Source of the DNA: Fulvia fulva
Taxonomy: Eukaryota > Ascomycota > Dothideomycetes > Mycosphaerellales > Mycosphaerellaceae
Length of the DNA stretch: 64,000 nt
Assembly (NCBI RefSeq): GCF_020509005.1
Contig: NC_063021.1
Coordinates: forward strand, 3,472,001-3,536,000
Direction of reading: 5' to 3'
The notes beneath the pieces are model-generated. The model worked only from the letters and a program-made list of their open reading frames with translations. It was not told where the DNA came from and did no database searches. How positions within the stretch are numbered: position 1 is the stretch's first letter; every line of letters begins with the position of its first letter. Both the position numbers and the translations under genes were made by a program. This document shows, in pieces, positions 1 through 10,664 of this stretch.

Positions 1-273
1 CAGATGTCAAGACGAAATTCGAGGTCGAAACTTTTCGGGTCTCGGCTTATCTGATCTGACCCCTGCTTAGCGCCATGACATCGCGTCTGTGCTCCAGCTT
101 CGCTCTTGCCGCGTCGTTGCTTGGAGCCTCACTTGAAGCAGGAACAACCATCAAACATCGCCGACTACCACCACCAACACCCTCTCCGAATTGCATACAT
201 CTGCTATACCACCGAATCGACCACGAGCGTCATACGTTGAGCACCACCATCGAGAACACTACCACTGGCCACG

Positions 274-1115
274 ATGGGTTCCTTCATGAACGCCGCACCT
301 TTGATGGAACAGCCCAGCTACTCATTCGCATCCGCCCCAACATCACACTCCGCGCCACGGCAACATGGCTTCTACCCGTATGTATCGACAACATAAGTGG
401 CTAAAGTCTGACCTAACATGCCAACAGATACACTGACAATGGTGGCTCAACACTCGGCATCAGCGGTACCGACTTCACTGTTTTGGCCGGCGATACACGA
501 TCCACATCCGGATACAACATCAACACACGCTACGAACCAAAGCTCTTCAAGATCGGCGGTGATGGTCCGGAGAACGTTGGCAGCAAGATCGTGCTATCAG
601 TGGTGGGCTTCGCAGCGGATGGCAAGGCACTGAAAGAGCGCTTGGACACAATCGTCAAGATGTACAAGTACCAGCACGGAAAGGACATCTCAGTACACGC
701 CTGCGCACAACGACTCAGCCACATCCTCTACTCGAAGCGCTTCTTCCCATACTACGTCACAGCCATCCTGGGAGGTATCGATGATGAGGGTAAGGGTGCG
801 CTCTACTCGTACGATCCAGTCGGCTCATACGAGCGGGAAGCAACAAGAGCAGCAGGTGCGGCATCATCCCTCATCATGCCGTTCCTCGACAACCAGGTCA
901 ATCTCAAGAACCAGTACGACCCAACACAGGCACAGGGATTCGGAAAGGAGCAGCTTGTGCCAAAGCCGCTTGACAGGACAACTACAGAGGCGCTGGTCAA
1001 GGACGCGTTCACAAGTGCGGTGGAGCGACATATCGAGGTTGGTGATGGTCTGCAGATGATGATCATCACGAAGGACGGCATCGAGGAGAGGTATGCGCCG
1101 CTCAAGCGCGATTAG
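274..1115 (+). CDS. pre7: 20S proteasome subunit beta-6 (Pre7/PSMB1 type)
   Basis: Non-catalytic beta-ring subunit of the 20S proteasome core, acting in cytosol and nucleus. The product is 263 aa from two exons (274-377, 428-1115). The intron 378-427 starts GTATGT and ends CAACAG, and the join restores a proline codon. The start at 274 gives MGSFMNAAPLMEQ, and the proteasome fold follows: GGSTLGISGTDFTVLAGDTR, then NTRYEPKLFKI, the interior GFAADGKAL and the late YAPLKRD terminus. Length and motifs fit fungal Pre7. An alternative upstream frame from 75 has no family resemblance. The neighbour downstream is convergent, about 230 bases away. The exon 1 start is slightly less certain than the rest. 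Confidence 0.93.
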
Positions 1116-1345
1116 ATGATTCGCGCAAGGAGCATGGTGCACGAAGTTCGGCAGGGCATATGTACGATACCAAGCGCCACCACCGAGATGGTGCTCTGTA
1201 TAGCATGGCGTGCGGCGCTGAGCCTAGATACCGGTCATGGTAAGCATGAAACGATTCGAATATGCAAGCTCAGACTTCTCTACAGGCCTGCCGCATCTAC
1301 CGACCGCGTGAACCCGCTCGTTCAGCCGATTGACATTGACCGCAC

Positions 1346-2332
1346 TCACACTCGCAGCAGCAGCACCGAACACGCAACCACCAAACTCCCAGCCGCGATC
1401 ATCAACGCCAAACCCCACCTCAAGATCCCCTGCACAGCCAACCTCTCAAAAAGCGCCCCCAAATCCTTCGCATCGTTCAGTCTAGGAAACGGAACATCCG
1501 GCACCTCCACCCCAAGCACCTTACAAAGCGGCTCCCAGCCATCTTTAACGCTATAGAACACCAGCCGGTCTCTGGGAACAGTCTCCTGAAGGTGAGCGTA
1601 ATGCGCATCCCACACCCTCCTCGCTCCCGCTTCCGACTCCAGCGATGGGCCGGGTCCGTAACGCTGCTGGTATATGTTTGTGAAGGCTGTGATGAGACGG
1701 GGCATGTGGCGGAGACTGGGGATCCAGAAGAAGAGGAATGTCATCAGCGCGGGCTGGACGGTTTTGGTCATCGCGACTACACTGCGGACCTGCGGATACG
1801 AGGCTGTCAGTTGAGCCCGAGGGGCATGTGGTGTATGATGATGCCTTAGCAGCCGCGTTTACCATAATGATCAAGGGACTGCACGAGGATGAGTACCAAC
1901 CCAAGCATCCTGATCTCTAGTCGTACAGATCACAAGAGCATCGGGGTACAGCTCCATGAACTCTGGCACGAGCTGGTTGAGAGGTGCATCACATGTAGCA
2001 ACATAACCAGAGAGGACGGATCCTAGTTTTGAGAAAATCTCTGCCTTGGTGGAAGGGTCGTTGTAAGGGAATCGTTCTGCGGCTTCGATCATTGTGAGGA
2101 TATGGGTTTCATCTTTTGTTCCGGTGGCGTATTGGACGCCGGAGTGCTAGGCCGGGCCATTGAGGAGGATGGATAGAGCGGCACAGAATGAGTTTGTGCC
2201 GGTTCTGGGGAGGCCTAGTGGGTGTCAGGAAAAGGACTTGTGCTGTGAGGTGGATGGGGTGTGTGAGTTACCGGCGCCGATTACTTGGATTCTTTTGCCT
2301 GGGTTGGGAGGGAGGAAGTGGAGTTTTGACAT
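1346..2332 (-). pseudogene. Sulfotransferase-like P-loop protein, interrupted by a premature stop
   Basis: Resembles the fungal P-loop sulfotransferase-like family (Pfam Sulfotransfer_4 type, often mislabelled NAD epimerase). On the minus strand the start at 2332 gives MSKLHFLPPNPGKR. An intron 2271-2215 joins the P-loop region VIGAGLPRTGTNSFCAAL. A TAG at 2149-2147 then stands where the family usually has Tyr before HSGVQYATGT. Beyond it the frame runs open (MIEAAERFPYNDPSTKAEIF, then CTTRDQDAW), a second intron of about 120 nt is needed, and the last exon reads RSVVAMTKTVQPALMTF. It ends with a hydrophobic C-terminal segment (GLALMIAAGSLVVACSVLLL) that looks like a membrane anchor. The single stop could be a real recent null or an assembly error. 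The second intron's donor is not certain. Confidence 0.7.
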
Positions 2333-2508
2333 GATTGTTCAAGAGGCGGTTGTATGTGAGGAGTTGCACCCGATTTTCGCACGCATGGTTGGCACGGTTG
2401 GCTTTAGTCAATGGACAGCACTGGAAGTTCGAGGACAGAGGATCTACACTGCCAACAGCTTCAGCTCGATCCTGCGCTTCTTCGCCCCGAAACTATCGCC
2501 AAGCGCTC

Positions 2509-4164
2509 TCAGCTCTTGGCTTCGACCTCCTCAATCTTCTCAACGGCCTCCTTTTCATCCAACTTTGCAAAAGCCTTATAACGATTCTCCTCGTCCGCAG
2601 CAGTAGCCCGGATCACTTTGGTATGGTTCTTACTAAGGCCCATACACACCCTGGGCTCCTCGAAGAACATACTATCAATCTGCTCCAACGTCCTCCCGCT
2701 CGTTTCTACGCCGAAGAAGTATGTCAATGGCACGAAAGAGGCACAGACAATCGCCCAGATCCAGAAGTAGTTTCCGGAGATGTTGTCAAGACCGATGGGG
2801 GTGACCATGACGACGACGAAGTTGCTCATCCAGTGGCTGAAAACTCCCACCGCAGTTGCCTTATTCCTGACTCTCAATGGCTGTATCTCAGCACTGTAGC
2901 TCCAGCTCACCGGCAAGATCCCTAGCGTGAAGCAGTCCAGATACAGGAACATGAAGGCGACCGCTACGGCGGCTGTGCTGTAAGAGCTGCTAAGCAGACA
3001 TCCGGCTATAACGGCCATGCAGACAGCACAGCCAATAGACGAGTAGATCACTGTCCAGCGTCGTCCGATCCGGTCGATGTAGAAATACGGCGGCCAGGAA
3101 AATACGGCGTATTGAGTGAACGCTACTGAAGCGAGGATGAGAGACATGGATGAGGAGAAGTTCAGGTAGGTTTCGAGGATGTAGGCCAGGTAGTAGCAGA
3201 GGGCGTTGATTCCTGTGAAGTGTCAGTAAGCACAGTGGCGTGGTGAGGGTCGTGAATGAGGGTCCATAAGACGCACCGGACCATTGATTCATCATGTAAG
3301 GTCCCATACCCAGCAACACACGCTGCAGATTCCGGGACTTGGTCGCATTGCTAAAGACTTCTGACCATGTCGGCTCGCCATCTCCGCTCTCTGCTGCGAT
3401 CGTCTCCAAGATCTCATTGAGTTGGCCTTTAACTTCTGGGTCATCCTCCGACTTGTTCAGGAGACGTGTTATAGTGTGGCGAGCTTCGTCATCTCGACCA
3501 TGCTTAGCTAGCCAGCGAGGTGTCTCGGGTAAGAAGGGGCAGCAGCAAAGGACGAGCATCGAGAAGACAATCTGGCAGGCAATCGGGAATCTCCATTGTA
3601 AGGAGGAGTTGGCGTAGAGTGTGGCGAAGCAGAGCCAGGATGCGATGGCGACGCCGATGATGATCAGGGCCGACTGGACGACCAGCAGGGCCCCGCGATT
3701 GTGGGATGGCAACGTCTCGGACTGCAAAATTGGCACTGAGACCGTGGAGAGACCAACTCCAACGCCAGCGATGACTCGAGCCACAGCCATCTGTGCGTAC
3801 GAATAGCAAGCCGTCTGAATAGCAGCTCCAACGATGACGATGACGTTCGCGAGAATGATAGACTTCTTCCGACCGAGATTCTCACCCCAGACGAAAGCAG
3901 CGACAGCACCGATAGCGCATCCAATGTCGTACATTCCAGTGACAAGACCAGTCATGGTGGGCCCAGGCTCGCCGAGCATTGCCTTGAAGCGAGAGCCTCC
4001 TAAGATGCCACCGAAGAGTCCTTGGTCATATCTTAATTGACGTTAGCATTCAGTCGCACGCATACTTTCCCTCAGCACCTAAATTACCCAAACAACAGAA
4101 AATCCAGTCCAGAAGCAGCCAGGATAACGGCAATCAAGGCCTTTCCACGGAGTTCAGACACCAT
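2509..4164 (-). CDS. MFS sugar transporter (hexose/polyol type)
   Basis: Predicted plasma-membrane proton symporter or facilitator of the sugar porter family, 511 aa, about 12 membrane segments. Three exons on the minus strand: 4164-4088, 4031-3277 and 3212-2509. The introns (56 and 64 nt) keep the frame exactly across GYDQGLFGG and NQWSGINALCYYLAY. Family signatures seen: GYDQG after segment 1, GRKKS in the 2-3 loop, RVIAGVGVG, PETPRWL before the central loop, DRIGRRW and the end motif VETSGRTLEQID. The start at 4164 gives MVSELRGKALIAVI, as usual in this family. Substrate cannot be read from sequence. A TATA-like box lies about 86-92 nt upstream. Confidence 0.92.
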
Positions 4165-4249
4165 GTTTGACAACTTCAACTCTGAAGACAGTAGATCAAA
4201 CCTATAGTCCTACAAACCAGGATCTCGCGTCCCTCGAGGAAGCAGAAGT

Positions 4250-4256
4250 CTTTATA
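4250..4256 (-). promoter_or_regulatory. TATA-like box of the sugar transporter gene
   Basis: Minus-strand TATAAAG, 86-92 nt upstream of the transporter start at 4164. Position and sequence fit a core promoter; no transcript evidence is available. Confidence 0.4.
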
Positions 4257-4750
4257 TCCCTCATGGGCCATGGCAGCCACATGGGAAGACTATTTCCGCA
4301 AGCGTAGCTCCGGCAGATGGGGTCAGACCAACCTCTCCACATGTCGACCCCAGGATTGTGGAGGCAGAGGTATGGAGAACCTGGGATATTGGTTTCGGGA
4401 TACTGTGTTGGGGATGCCGGCTGCGGCTAAGTCTGTCGCGCACGCTTGTTGTCACCGCAAGGGTGTTGTGCAGAGCTTGGCGGTGCTGGGATGCTGGATG
4501 TGGGATGCCGGGGTTGCAGGTTTGCTCATCGATATCAGTAGCATGTGTTGTCATGGTTGCTGCTTTTTGAGGGCGCAAGGAGACATTGGGTCCAGATCCG
4601 ACGCCGCAGGGCAAAAGGAGTATCTGAAGAAGTAAGCAGGAAGATCGAGAAGCGACAATGTCTTCTACTACTAGTCTGGGCTATTAGCATAAATGCAAAA
4701 TGCACTATCACACACACGCAAGATGAACCTGGTGTTAAGACAAAACGACA
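4257..4750. other. Intergenic stretch without a supported gene
   Basis: About 490 bases between the promoter of the sugar transporter and the stop of the RING-finger gene. The open frames here (for example 4270-4635 plus) show no family motif and overlap one another on both strands, so I call none of them. Confidence 0.6.
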
Positions 4751-5621
4751 TCACCATCCAAACTTATCCTTATGAGCCCGCTGCGCAACCTCCACAACCC
4801 TATGTAGCACCCACTCCAAATGCGTCTCGAAATCCGCTCGTTGGCTCTCGGGCATCTGCGCAATAATCGCGGGAGCATAATGAATACCCTCAGGGTGACT
4901 CGACGAAGCTCCATAATTGCCGGCATTCAAGGCTTTCTCAAGCTTGTCCAGGAGTATTGAGCCCTTCAACTTCCTTCCCTTGAGCTTTTTGAGTACTTCA
5001 ATGATCTTTTTGGCAGTGGACCTCCACCAGTTGTCACATAGTTCTCGCTGCATCAGAGGCCTGTTGGTATGGTTCGGCATTACCCAGTTGATGGCTGCCA
5101 AAGTTGCGGCGTGGAGGAGGTCGTACTTGATGTATGCCATGTCGTCGAGGCGGTAGCCATATTCGAGGTCTCGAGTTCCCCGTGCGTTCGGGTGTCGGGA
5201 GGTCAAGTGTCGCAGTTGTTCAACGAAAAGTGGAGTGTCGTAGAACTCCCCAATCCTGAGCCGCTCGAAGTCATCAGGTTTCAAGTTAGTGGTCGCAAAG
5301 GTAGTGACAGGAGGCAGAAAGCGGCTGTCAGGCCGTGGGCTAGGAACGGCAGTGGCTGGTCCGGAGTGCGAGTTGCCCATGATAGTGGCGCCGTTGGGGT
5401 ATACGAGCGATCTACAAACAGGGCAGCGGTCGTGCTTCGAGAAGCGGGTGTTGAAACATTTTCGAGCAAAGGGCATGGCCACAGATCGTCTTGTTGATAC
5501 GGACGGCTCCCTGAGTCACAAAGTTAGCAATCGGCAATCAATTGGTCGTCTGCGATCTGGGCAAACGTACTTCTGCCTCCCAGCAGACACAGCAATCTAG
5601 TGTTTCCAGTATTGTCGTCAT
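4751..5621 (-). pseudogene. RING-finger (C3HC4) protein with a one-base frameshift
   Basis: Probable E3 ubiquitin-ligase-type protein. Exon 1 (5621-5571) encodes MTTILETLDCCVCWEAE with the first RING cysteine pair. The intron 5570-5511 starts GTACGT and ends CTCAG. Exon 2 continues GAVRINKTICGHALCSK with the C and H ligands. The frame is then lost at a run of four T on the plus strand (5459-5462). One frame over, the remaining ligands follow at the right spacing (KCFNTRFSKHDRCPVCR), and about 220 residues continue to the stop at 4751. The C-terminal part has no motif I recognise, though it is basic around residues EVLKKLKGRKLKG. One surplus base in the homopolymer therefore separates the two halves of one RING domain. 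Either the gene is newly broken or the base is a sequencing error. Confidence 0.72.
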
Positions 5622-5834
5622 ATCTGTGGTGGCGAGCTGGGTCGTTCCGGGCTAAGCACTGGGTCAGTACTAATTGACTGTGTGTAGAATGTATGTATGG
5701 CCAAGTATATATGCGAAACCAAAACAATGAGATTTTCGTAATGCGGTTGGGAATAGCGCTAACAGGTGAACGTCAACAATCATACCCCTCTCGGTCATGC
5801 ACGCATGAATTTCTGCGTATTGTCTTAATGTACC

Positions 5835-6991
5835 CTATGGTATGTCTTTCCAAACAGCTGTCAAGAAGTCCTCAGCTTGTGTGAAGTGGTAGTCGGGCAG
5901 CAGTCGGTTCCACTCGTCGCTGACATTGAGAGCGCCGGCTGAGATCGCCAGAATCATGCTGGTAGTCATCATGGCGGCCATGGCTTCTGGGTTTGGCATT
6001 CCTGGATGATTGACGATAGGCAGCCAGGAGCAGTGCACATTGCCGAATTCGAGATCTTCGCGGCTCATCCTTTCGATGGCAAACGCTGAGCCTAGAGTCA
6101 ACATTGTTAGCATGAATGCATAGCAAGGCATGATAGCTGCTCGAACGTCGTACCACGGACCCGCTCGCCTATTGCAAGAAGTTCTTTGACTGGAAGCTCG
6201 GTGCCCTTGATACCGCCGTTGACAGGCCACCCCCCTTCATACTCGACAGCTCTGGCAACGACCTGTGCCATGTCTTGCACTGTGGTGAGGGTCACTCGAT
6301 CATTGTCACCGCCTTCGACAGCGAGAGCACGCCGATGTTCGAAGTCAATGTGCGTCTCGAAGGACCGGAAGTGCATCGCAGTCTGATGAGGATGAGCGAA
6401 GTAATTCGTGAACAGACCTGGCTGGAAGAGGCAGTACTCCAGCACTTTCTTGTCCTTGTTTAGTTCCGCCAAGTATGTCCAGATTTCAGCTTTGCCAGCA
6501 TACACAGGCAGGTGCTCAAAGCTGGATCTATTGTAGAGTCAATTGTGTTAGATATCACAGATGCCACGAAACGGCCTGACATACGTTGCCCATTCGCTCG
6601 GTGCAAATCGCTTGACTGACATCAGGAGAGCATTGGCTTCGCTCTCATAATTTCCAAGTGTAGCGCCTCCTTATCTCAAAGGGCTGCCTGGGACAAGATA
6701 CTCACCTCCAGCCTGTACAGAAGCATTGATAAGGTTGATCTGGGTCGTGTTGCCAGGATCTGACTGCGTTGTGATGAAGGATAGCAGCGTGTGGACGCCT
6801 TGCGGTGCTTTCACGAGCTGAGACATATCCGTGTAGTCCACTTGAATCCATTCCTGTGCAGGCTCGAGGCCAGCTTCGGGGGCTGCTTGTCTTGACAGCA
6901 ACACAATGCTATGCTTGCCAGTAGCGACCAAAGCATCGACCACCTCCTTCGCAACACTACCCGAACCTCCAACAATCGCTACCTTGACCAT
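5835..6991 (-). CDS. NmrA-like / isoflavone-reductase-like NAD(P)-binding protein
   Basis: Member of the NmrA-like atypical short-chain dehydrogenase group, which includes redox-sensing regulators and small-molecule reductases. 315 aa from four exons: 6991-6706, 6615-6585, 6527-6154 and 6091-5835. All three introns (90, 57 and 62 nt) have GT...AG ends and conserve frame. The N-terminal Rossmann motif is VAIVGGSGSVAKEVV, so the third glycine of GxxGxxG is Ala. The first intron rejoins the family segment as QAGVKRFAPSEW; reading through it gives a stop. Later parts show QPGLFTNYFAHP and a C-terminal DEWNRLLPDYHFTQAEDF. Substrate or partner is unknown. It lies head-to-tail upstream of the RING-finger gene, with about 210 bases between them. 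Confidence 0.9.
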
Positions 6992-8347
6992 ATCTGCCGG
7001 ACTGTGTGTAACTTCTTTCTCTGTGCTTTGTTCGAGACACGGTGAGAAGGGAAGAGGATAACGTGCTGCAGCACGCTGAGGCTACATGTAGCTGCCTCGC
7101 ATTGACGGAAAGGATGCATCAGCTCCTTCCGTCGATATGTCTGCATACTGCACCTTCTATCACATATCCTTGGCCTCATACGGCTCATTTTCGCCGACGG
7201 TACACTCGATGGAGGGGTGCTGGCCTCGCATCCTACCGTAACCTGCTCACCTCTTTCTTGTCTTATAAAGATCTGGACCCGATCACCACTACCTCCAGAG
7301 CGGGCGTTGCTTCTAATTTTCTCGGATCGTACTGCAGGCGAGGGAACGAGGTCAACAGGGCGATGATCATGCGTCAAGTCGTGTCGTTGAGATCTGTGTC
7401 TGTGGACTCTCGCATCATGAGTCATGATCGTGAATGTATCGTTCCGGACTTGGGCGGATCGAGGAATCACGTCACAGCTGCGGCGGTCTCCAGGAAGGCA
7501 GTAAGTATCACATAAAGACCATGGGAACAGAAATAGAAACCCGTTGATGTGCACGGTGTGTTCGGAGAGGAAGGGGGATGTCTCAGCCCTCATAAAGCTT
7601 CGGTGGACCTCCCACTGAACTTTAGCGTCTTCCCCTTGGACCCTCAATCAATGTCCGACTTCACCTCTTCTTTCCGTACCGAATGCACTACAACATCACT
7701 GCAACTTCCACGATTGACCGCTCGCCAGGAGCCTCACGCTGACATCGCTGACGCATTGCTCGCTCACATTACAATCGTTCAAGCGCCGTCGAGCCTGTCC
7801 TCCGATGCGTCTTCCTGTCCAGCGTTTGACCGCGTCCCCCTGCGATGCGATTCCCTATTTGAGGTCGAGGGTATCGAGAAATGCGAGCTGTGATCATCTC
7901 ATGGAGATCTGAGCTTCACTATACCAAGCTGCAATCGATCGCCGCCACGAAGCTTGAGACAATGACCGCTCCGTAGAGCTGGCCACGGGCACGGAGATGT
8001 GGTTTGTTGTGGGAAGTCCGGTCTTCTTATCGCAATTGGTGACACGAGTAGAACCAGGCCAAGAGGGCCCCTAGCGTCGGTATTTTGTATTTTTTACTGT
8101 CTTCCGGTCGTTTCCAGCGGCTTGCCGTGGCTCTCGGGCACGAGGCAATGAACAGACTAACCTCGAACCTGTGCTGTCGCAGACATGCTTGTCTGACGAA
8201 CGGTAAGGTATCGCATTAAGCTCACACTGAACATATGACACGACTCGAAACCAGCCACAGCAGTCTACGAGAAGACGCCGTCCCGATGCGAGCTCTACAA
8301 GAGAGCAATGAGCGCCTAATGCTGACCTTCGACGACCACACGACATT
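6992..8347. other. Divergent intergenic region
   Basis: About 1.36 kb between the minus-strand NmrA-like gene and the plus-strand Frag1-type gene, so it should hold both promoters. I see no recognisable gene here apart from a weak small open frame at 7651-7893, listed separately. Confidence 0.55.
7651..7893 (+). CDS. Possible small protein, 80 aa, unrecognised
   Basis: An ATG at 7651 opens 80 codons starting MSDFTSSFRTECTTTSLQL and ending DSLFEVEGIEKCEL. A pyrimidine-rich stretch with CTTCCCC lies just before the ATG, as is common upstream of fungal starts. There are four cysteines, no signal peptide and no membrane segment. It matches no family I know, and it could be chance coding in a promoter region or a first exon. 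Confidence is low. Confidence 0.22.
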   Translation: MSDFTSSFRTECTTTSLQLPRLTARQEPHADIADALLAHITIVQAPSSLSSDASSCPAFDRVPLRCDSLFEVEGIEKCEL

Positions 8348-9292
8348 ATGGCTGGCCTTCGCCTTGTAATCGCAGACTCTCCCCGACTTGGTAGCGTCCC
8401 ATGCTGGTATATCCCCATACTTTCTGGGATATCATGGCTTTTCACACTCCTTACCATGCCCTCTGGATGGCTGTCAACGAATTCACCACACTACTCGGAG
8501 ATGAAGGCCAACCAGAGATATGCCTACATCAGCGACATCGGAGCATCGCCATGGGGCAAGCCAATCTTCATTACTGGTGCAACAAACACAGTGATGTCCT
8601 TCGGTATCGCCTTCGGGGTTGAGCGATGGCTACGGCATCGAGGCTTACTCCTCCACGCCAGTAGCGCCACAAGCACAACTCTATCGACGTTGAGATCGAT
8701 CTTCACAGTCGCGGGTGCCTCCGGTCTTATATTGCTAACGATCTTCGACGTCAAGCGACACAATAACACTCACTTCATTTGCCTGGGCGTGTTTCTCGGT
8801 GGCTATCTTCTTGCAGAGACGTTCATGGCTCTGGAGAAGCGAAGATTGTGGAGGAAGTACCCGGACAACACATACATCCGCCGATCCTTCCATATCAAGG
8901 TATCCTTTGTTGCTATCGAGCTAGCACTTGCAGCAGTGTTCGGCATCTTCAACTTATCCAACAACAGCGCGTTATTAGACTGCTCTGTGATCGTTGAGTG
9001 GACTCTGGCGCTCCTGTTCTCCTTCTCCATCTCGAGCTTTGAGGTCGACTTTCTGCCCGTGCCGCTGAGAGGTAGAGAAAGAGCCACCAGCCTGGAATCT
9101 GACATAGACCAAGCGAGACTGGTGGAGGACATTGAGAAGATGTGTCATCTCGAGATGGCGTCTGTTAGAAAGCCGGAGGGTGCTGTTCGGCGCGAGGCGA
9201 GGCATTTGAGAGCGTCGGAACCTGTACGTGTGTGGAGAGTGCAAAGTTTTATCTGGCCAGAATATGGATCGAGGCATTATCTCAAGCTGTAG
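8348..9292 (+). CDS. Frag1/DRAM/Sfk1-type six-span membrane protein
   Basis: 314 aa, no intron needed. Hydrophobic segments lie near residues 19-42, 72-95, 113-135, 142-162, 183-203 and 214-236: six, as in the Frag1/DRAM/Sfk1 family. Members act at plasma or internal membranes in lipid homeostasis or GPI-anchor-linked functions; yeast Sfk1 helps anchor a PI4-kinase. The first loop has NSPHYSEMKANQRYAYISDIGA, and the conserved SDIGA-type motif supports the family. The C-terminal tail (about residues 237-314) is polar and charged, so probably cytosolic. The start at 8348 is the first ATG in frame. The tail end from 9220 is the least certain part, since a GTACGT there could be a splice donor. 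Confidence 0.75.
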   Translation: MAGLRLVIADSPRLGSVPCWYIPILSGISWLFTLLTMPSGWLSTNSPHYSEMKANQRYAYISDIGASPWGKPIFITGATNTVMSFGIAFGVERWLRHRGLLLHASSATSTTLSTLRSIFTVAGASGLILLTIFDVKRHNNTHFICLGVFLGGYLLAETFMALEKRRLWRKYPDNTYIRRSFHIKVSFVAIELALAAVFGIFNLSNNSALLDCSVIVEWTLALLFSFSISSFEVDFLPVPLRGRERATSLESDIDQARLVEDIEKMCHLEMASVRKPEGAVRREARHLRASEPVRVWRVQSFIWPEYGSRHYLKL

Positions 9293-9759
9293 GCCTGGCT
9301 TACAGACAGTAGAGATGGCTGCTTGTGCAACAGCTGGCGCCTTGGTCCCTCAATCGACACAGTACCTTGACGTCCGATGGGGCGCAGGCTGGCGCTTCAA
9401 GACGCAAGACCGCGCGGCGTCAGCACAGCGACAACGTTGCTCTTTGTATCCTGTAGCTGATAATGTGGCAGTGCTTGCGCCTAGCATCCCTGGCACATCA
9501 CTTTGCCTCATGTTCTGCAATGGAGCGACCCTATCCCCTCATATAAGCGCCTGAGCGTGCAGCTCTTCCATTCAGGACCATGTTGGTTTGAAGCCGGCCG
9601 ATGCCATGATGATAACGCAGCCGCCCGGTCTAGGCTAGGGGGCTGGGAGACTGGGTATGTAGGCAATGGCCTTCGCTGAACAACGGCTTCAACACAACAT
9701 CACATCTAAGCCTCACTACAGCCGGCCTGTACGTCTCGCCCACTGCCACTCTCTTCGGC
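9293..9759. other. Intergenic stretch without a supported gene
   Basis: About 470 bases. The short open frame at 9228-9554 overlaps the Frag1-type gene in another frame and has no family features. I see nothing else. Confidence 0.55.
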
Positions 9760-10170
9760 ATGCCTTCCACCCCTTCTTTGAGCAGCGTAGAGGAGGCCAG
9801 CAACTCCAAAGTCAGGTTCTCCGATCTCACGGAGGACTGGAAGAACGCCACCAAAAATGGCTTGAGAAGTCTAAAGAGGAAGGTATCTAATGGCCCGAAC
9901 CTGAATGACCGACACACGCTTACCTTCGTCAGAATCCGAATGCCAAGAAGGTCGTCATTAAGTGCGTCAGGCCTTGAATGTAGGCAATGTGGTCGACTAA
10001 CGCATAGCAGAGGTCAGTCACATCCATCTTCTACAGTGGCTACTCATACCAACGTCATTTCTTGCCAGCTTCAAGATGCTAATGGAGGGTACCTGGGATC
10101 GGGCCATATCGATGAGACGGGTGAGGCGTACCCGAATGAGAAATTCGAGAAGATAGCGGCCAAAAAGTAA
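9760..10170 (+). CDS. Possible small gene with introns, unrecognised
   Basis: An ATG at 9760 begins MPSTPSLSSVEEASNSKVRF and continues into a charged segment, TEDWKNATKNGLRSLKRK. A plausible intron follows (9883-9930, GTATCT...GTCAG), then NPNAKKVVI and a second donor GTGCGT near 9962. The uninterrupted frame ends ETGEAYPNEKFEKIAAKK at 10170. The exact splicing beyond 9960 is unclear: two acceptors give two different C-termini. No family is recognised and there is no signal peptide or membrane segment. Splice-like motifs and codon composition favour a real small gene, but only weakly. Confidence 0.35.
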   Translation: MPSTPSLSSVEEASNSKVRFSDLTEDWKNATKNGLRSLKRKVSNGPNLNDRHTLTFVRIRMPRRSSLSASGLECRQCGRLTHSRGQSHPSSTVATHTNVISCQLQDANGGYLGSGHIDETGEAYPNEKFEKIAAKK

Positions 10171-10664
10171 CGCTGATATCAGACTGCCGTGGAGGGCTGA
10201 CTGCAAAGGATTAAGTGCTTCTGGGTCGAGCGCTTCCGTATGTCAATGTAAGCAGTAGCGTTCAGCAATGATACCTTTTGGGTCTTTGAGTACCTTACAT
10301 GATCCGCAAGACCCTGAGTCAATGCAATGCCAGCGGTTATTCAATGGCTCTTAGTGATCAGAATCACGCCGCATATCGTTACAAGAACACGTTCTCTACT
10401 TGACAAGCGCCGATATCTCCTGGTGTCACATCCTTGTGATGCACAGAGGGCCGCTAGTCCGCATTGGGCCCCTTAGCGCTTAAATCGAGGCAGGAACGAT
10501 GCATGTGGCATGCTTTGAAGAACTTACAACAACCTGGAGCGCAACAATTTCTTCGCGTATGTATCAGCGTGTCGACAAGTCGCCGGAGAACTCGAAGTGA
10601 TATCGCGCGAGTCGACTCTATCCATCGACGAAGCTAGCTTAGTCCAGACAACCAGAGCCCTGAC
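10171..10664. other. Intergenic stretch without a supported gene
   Basis: About 490 bases upstream of the kinase start. It holds no open frame with family features and presumably includes the kinase promoter. Confidence 0.55.
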
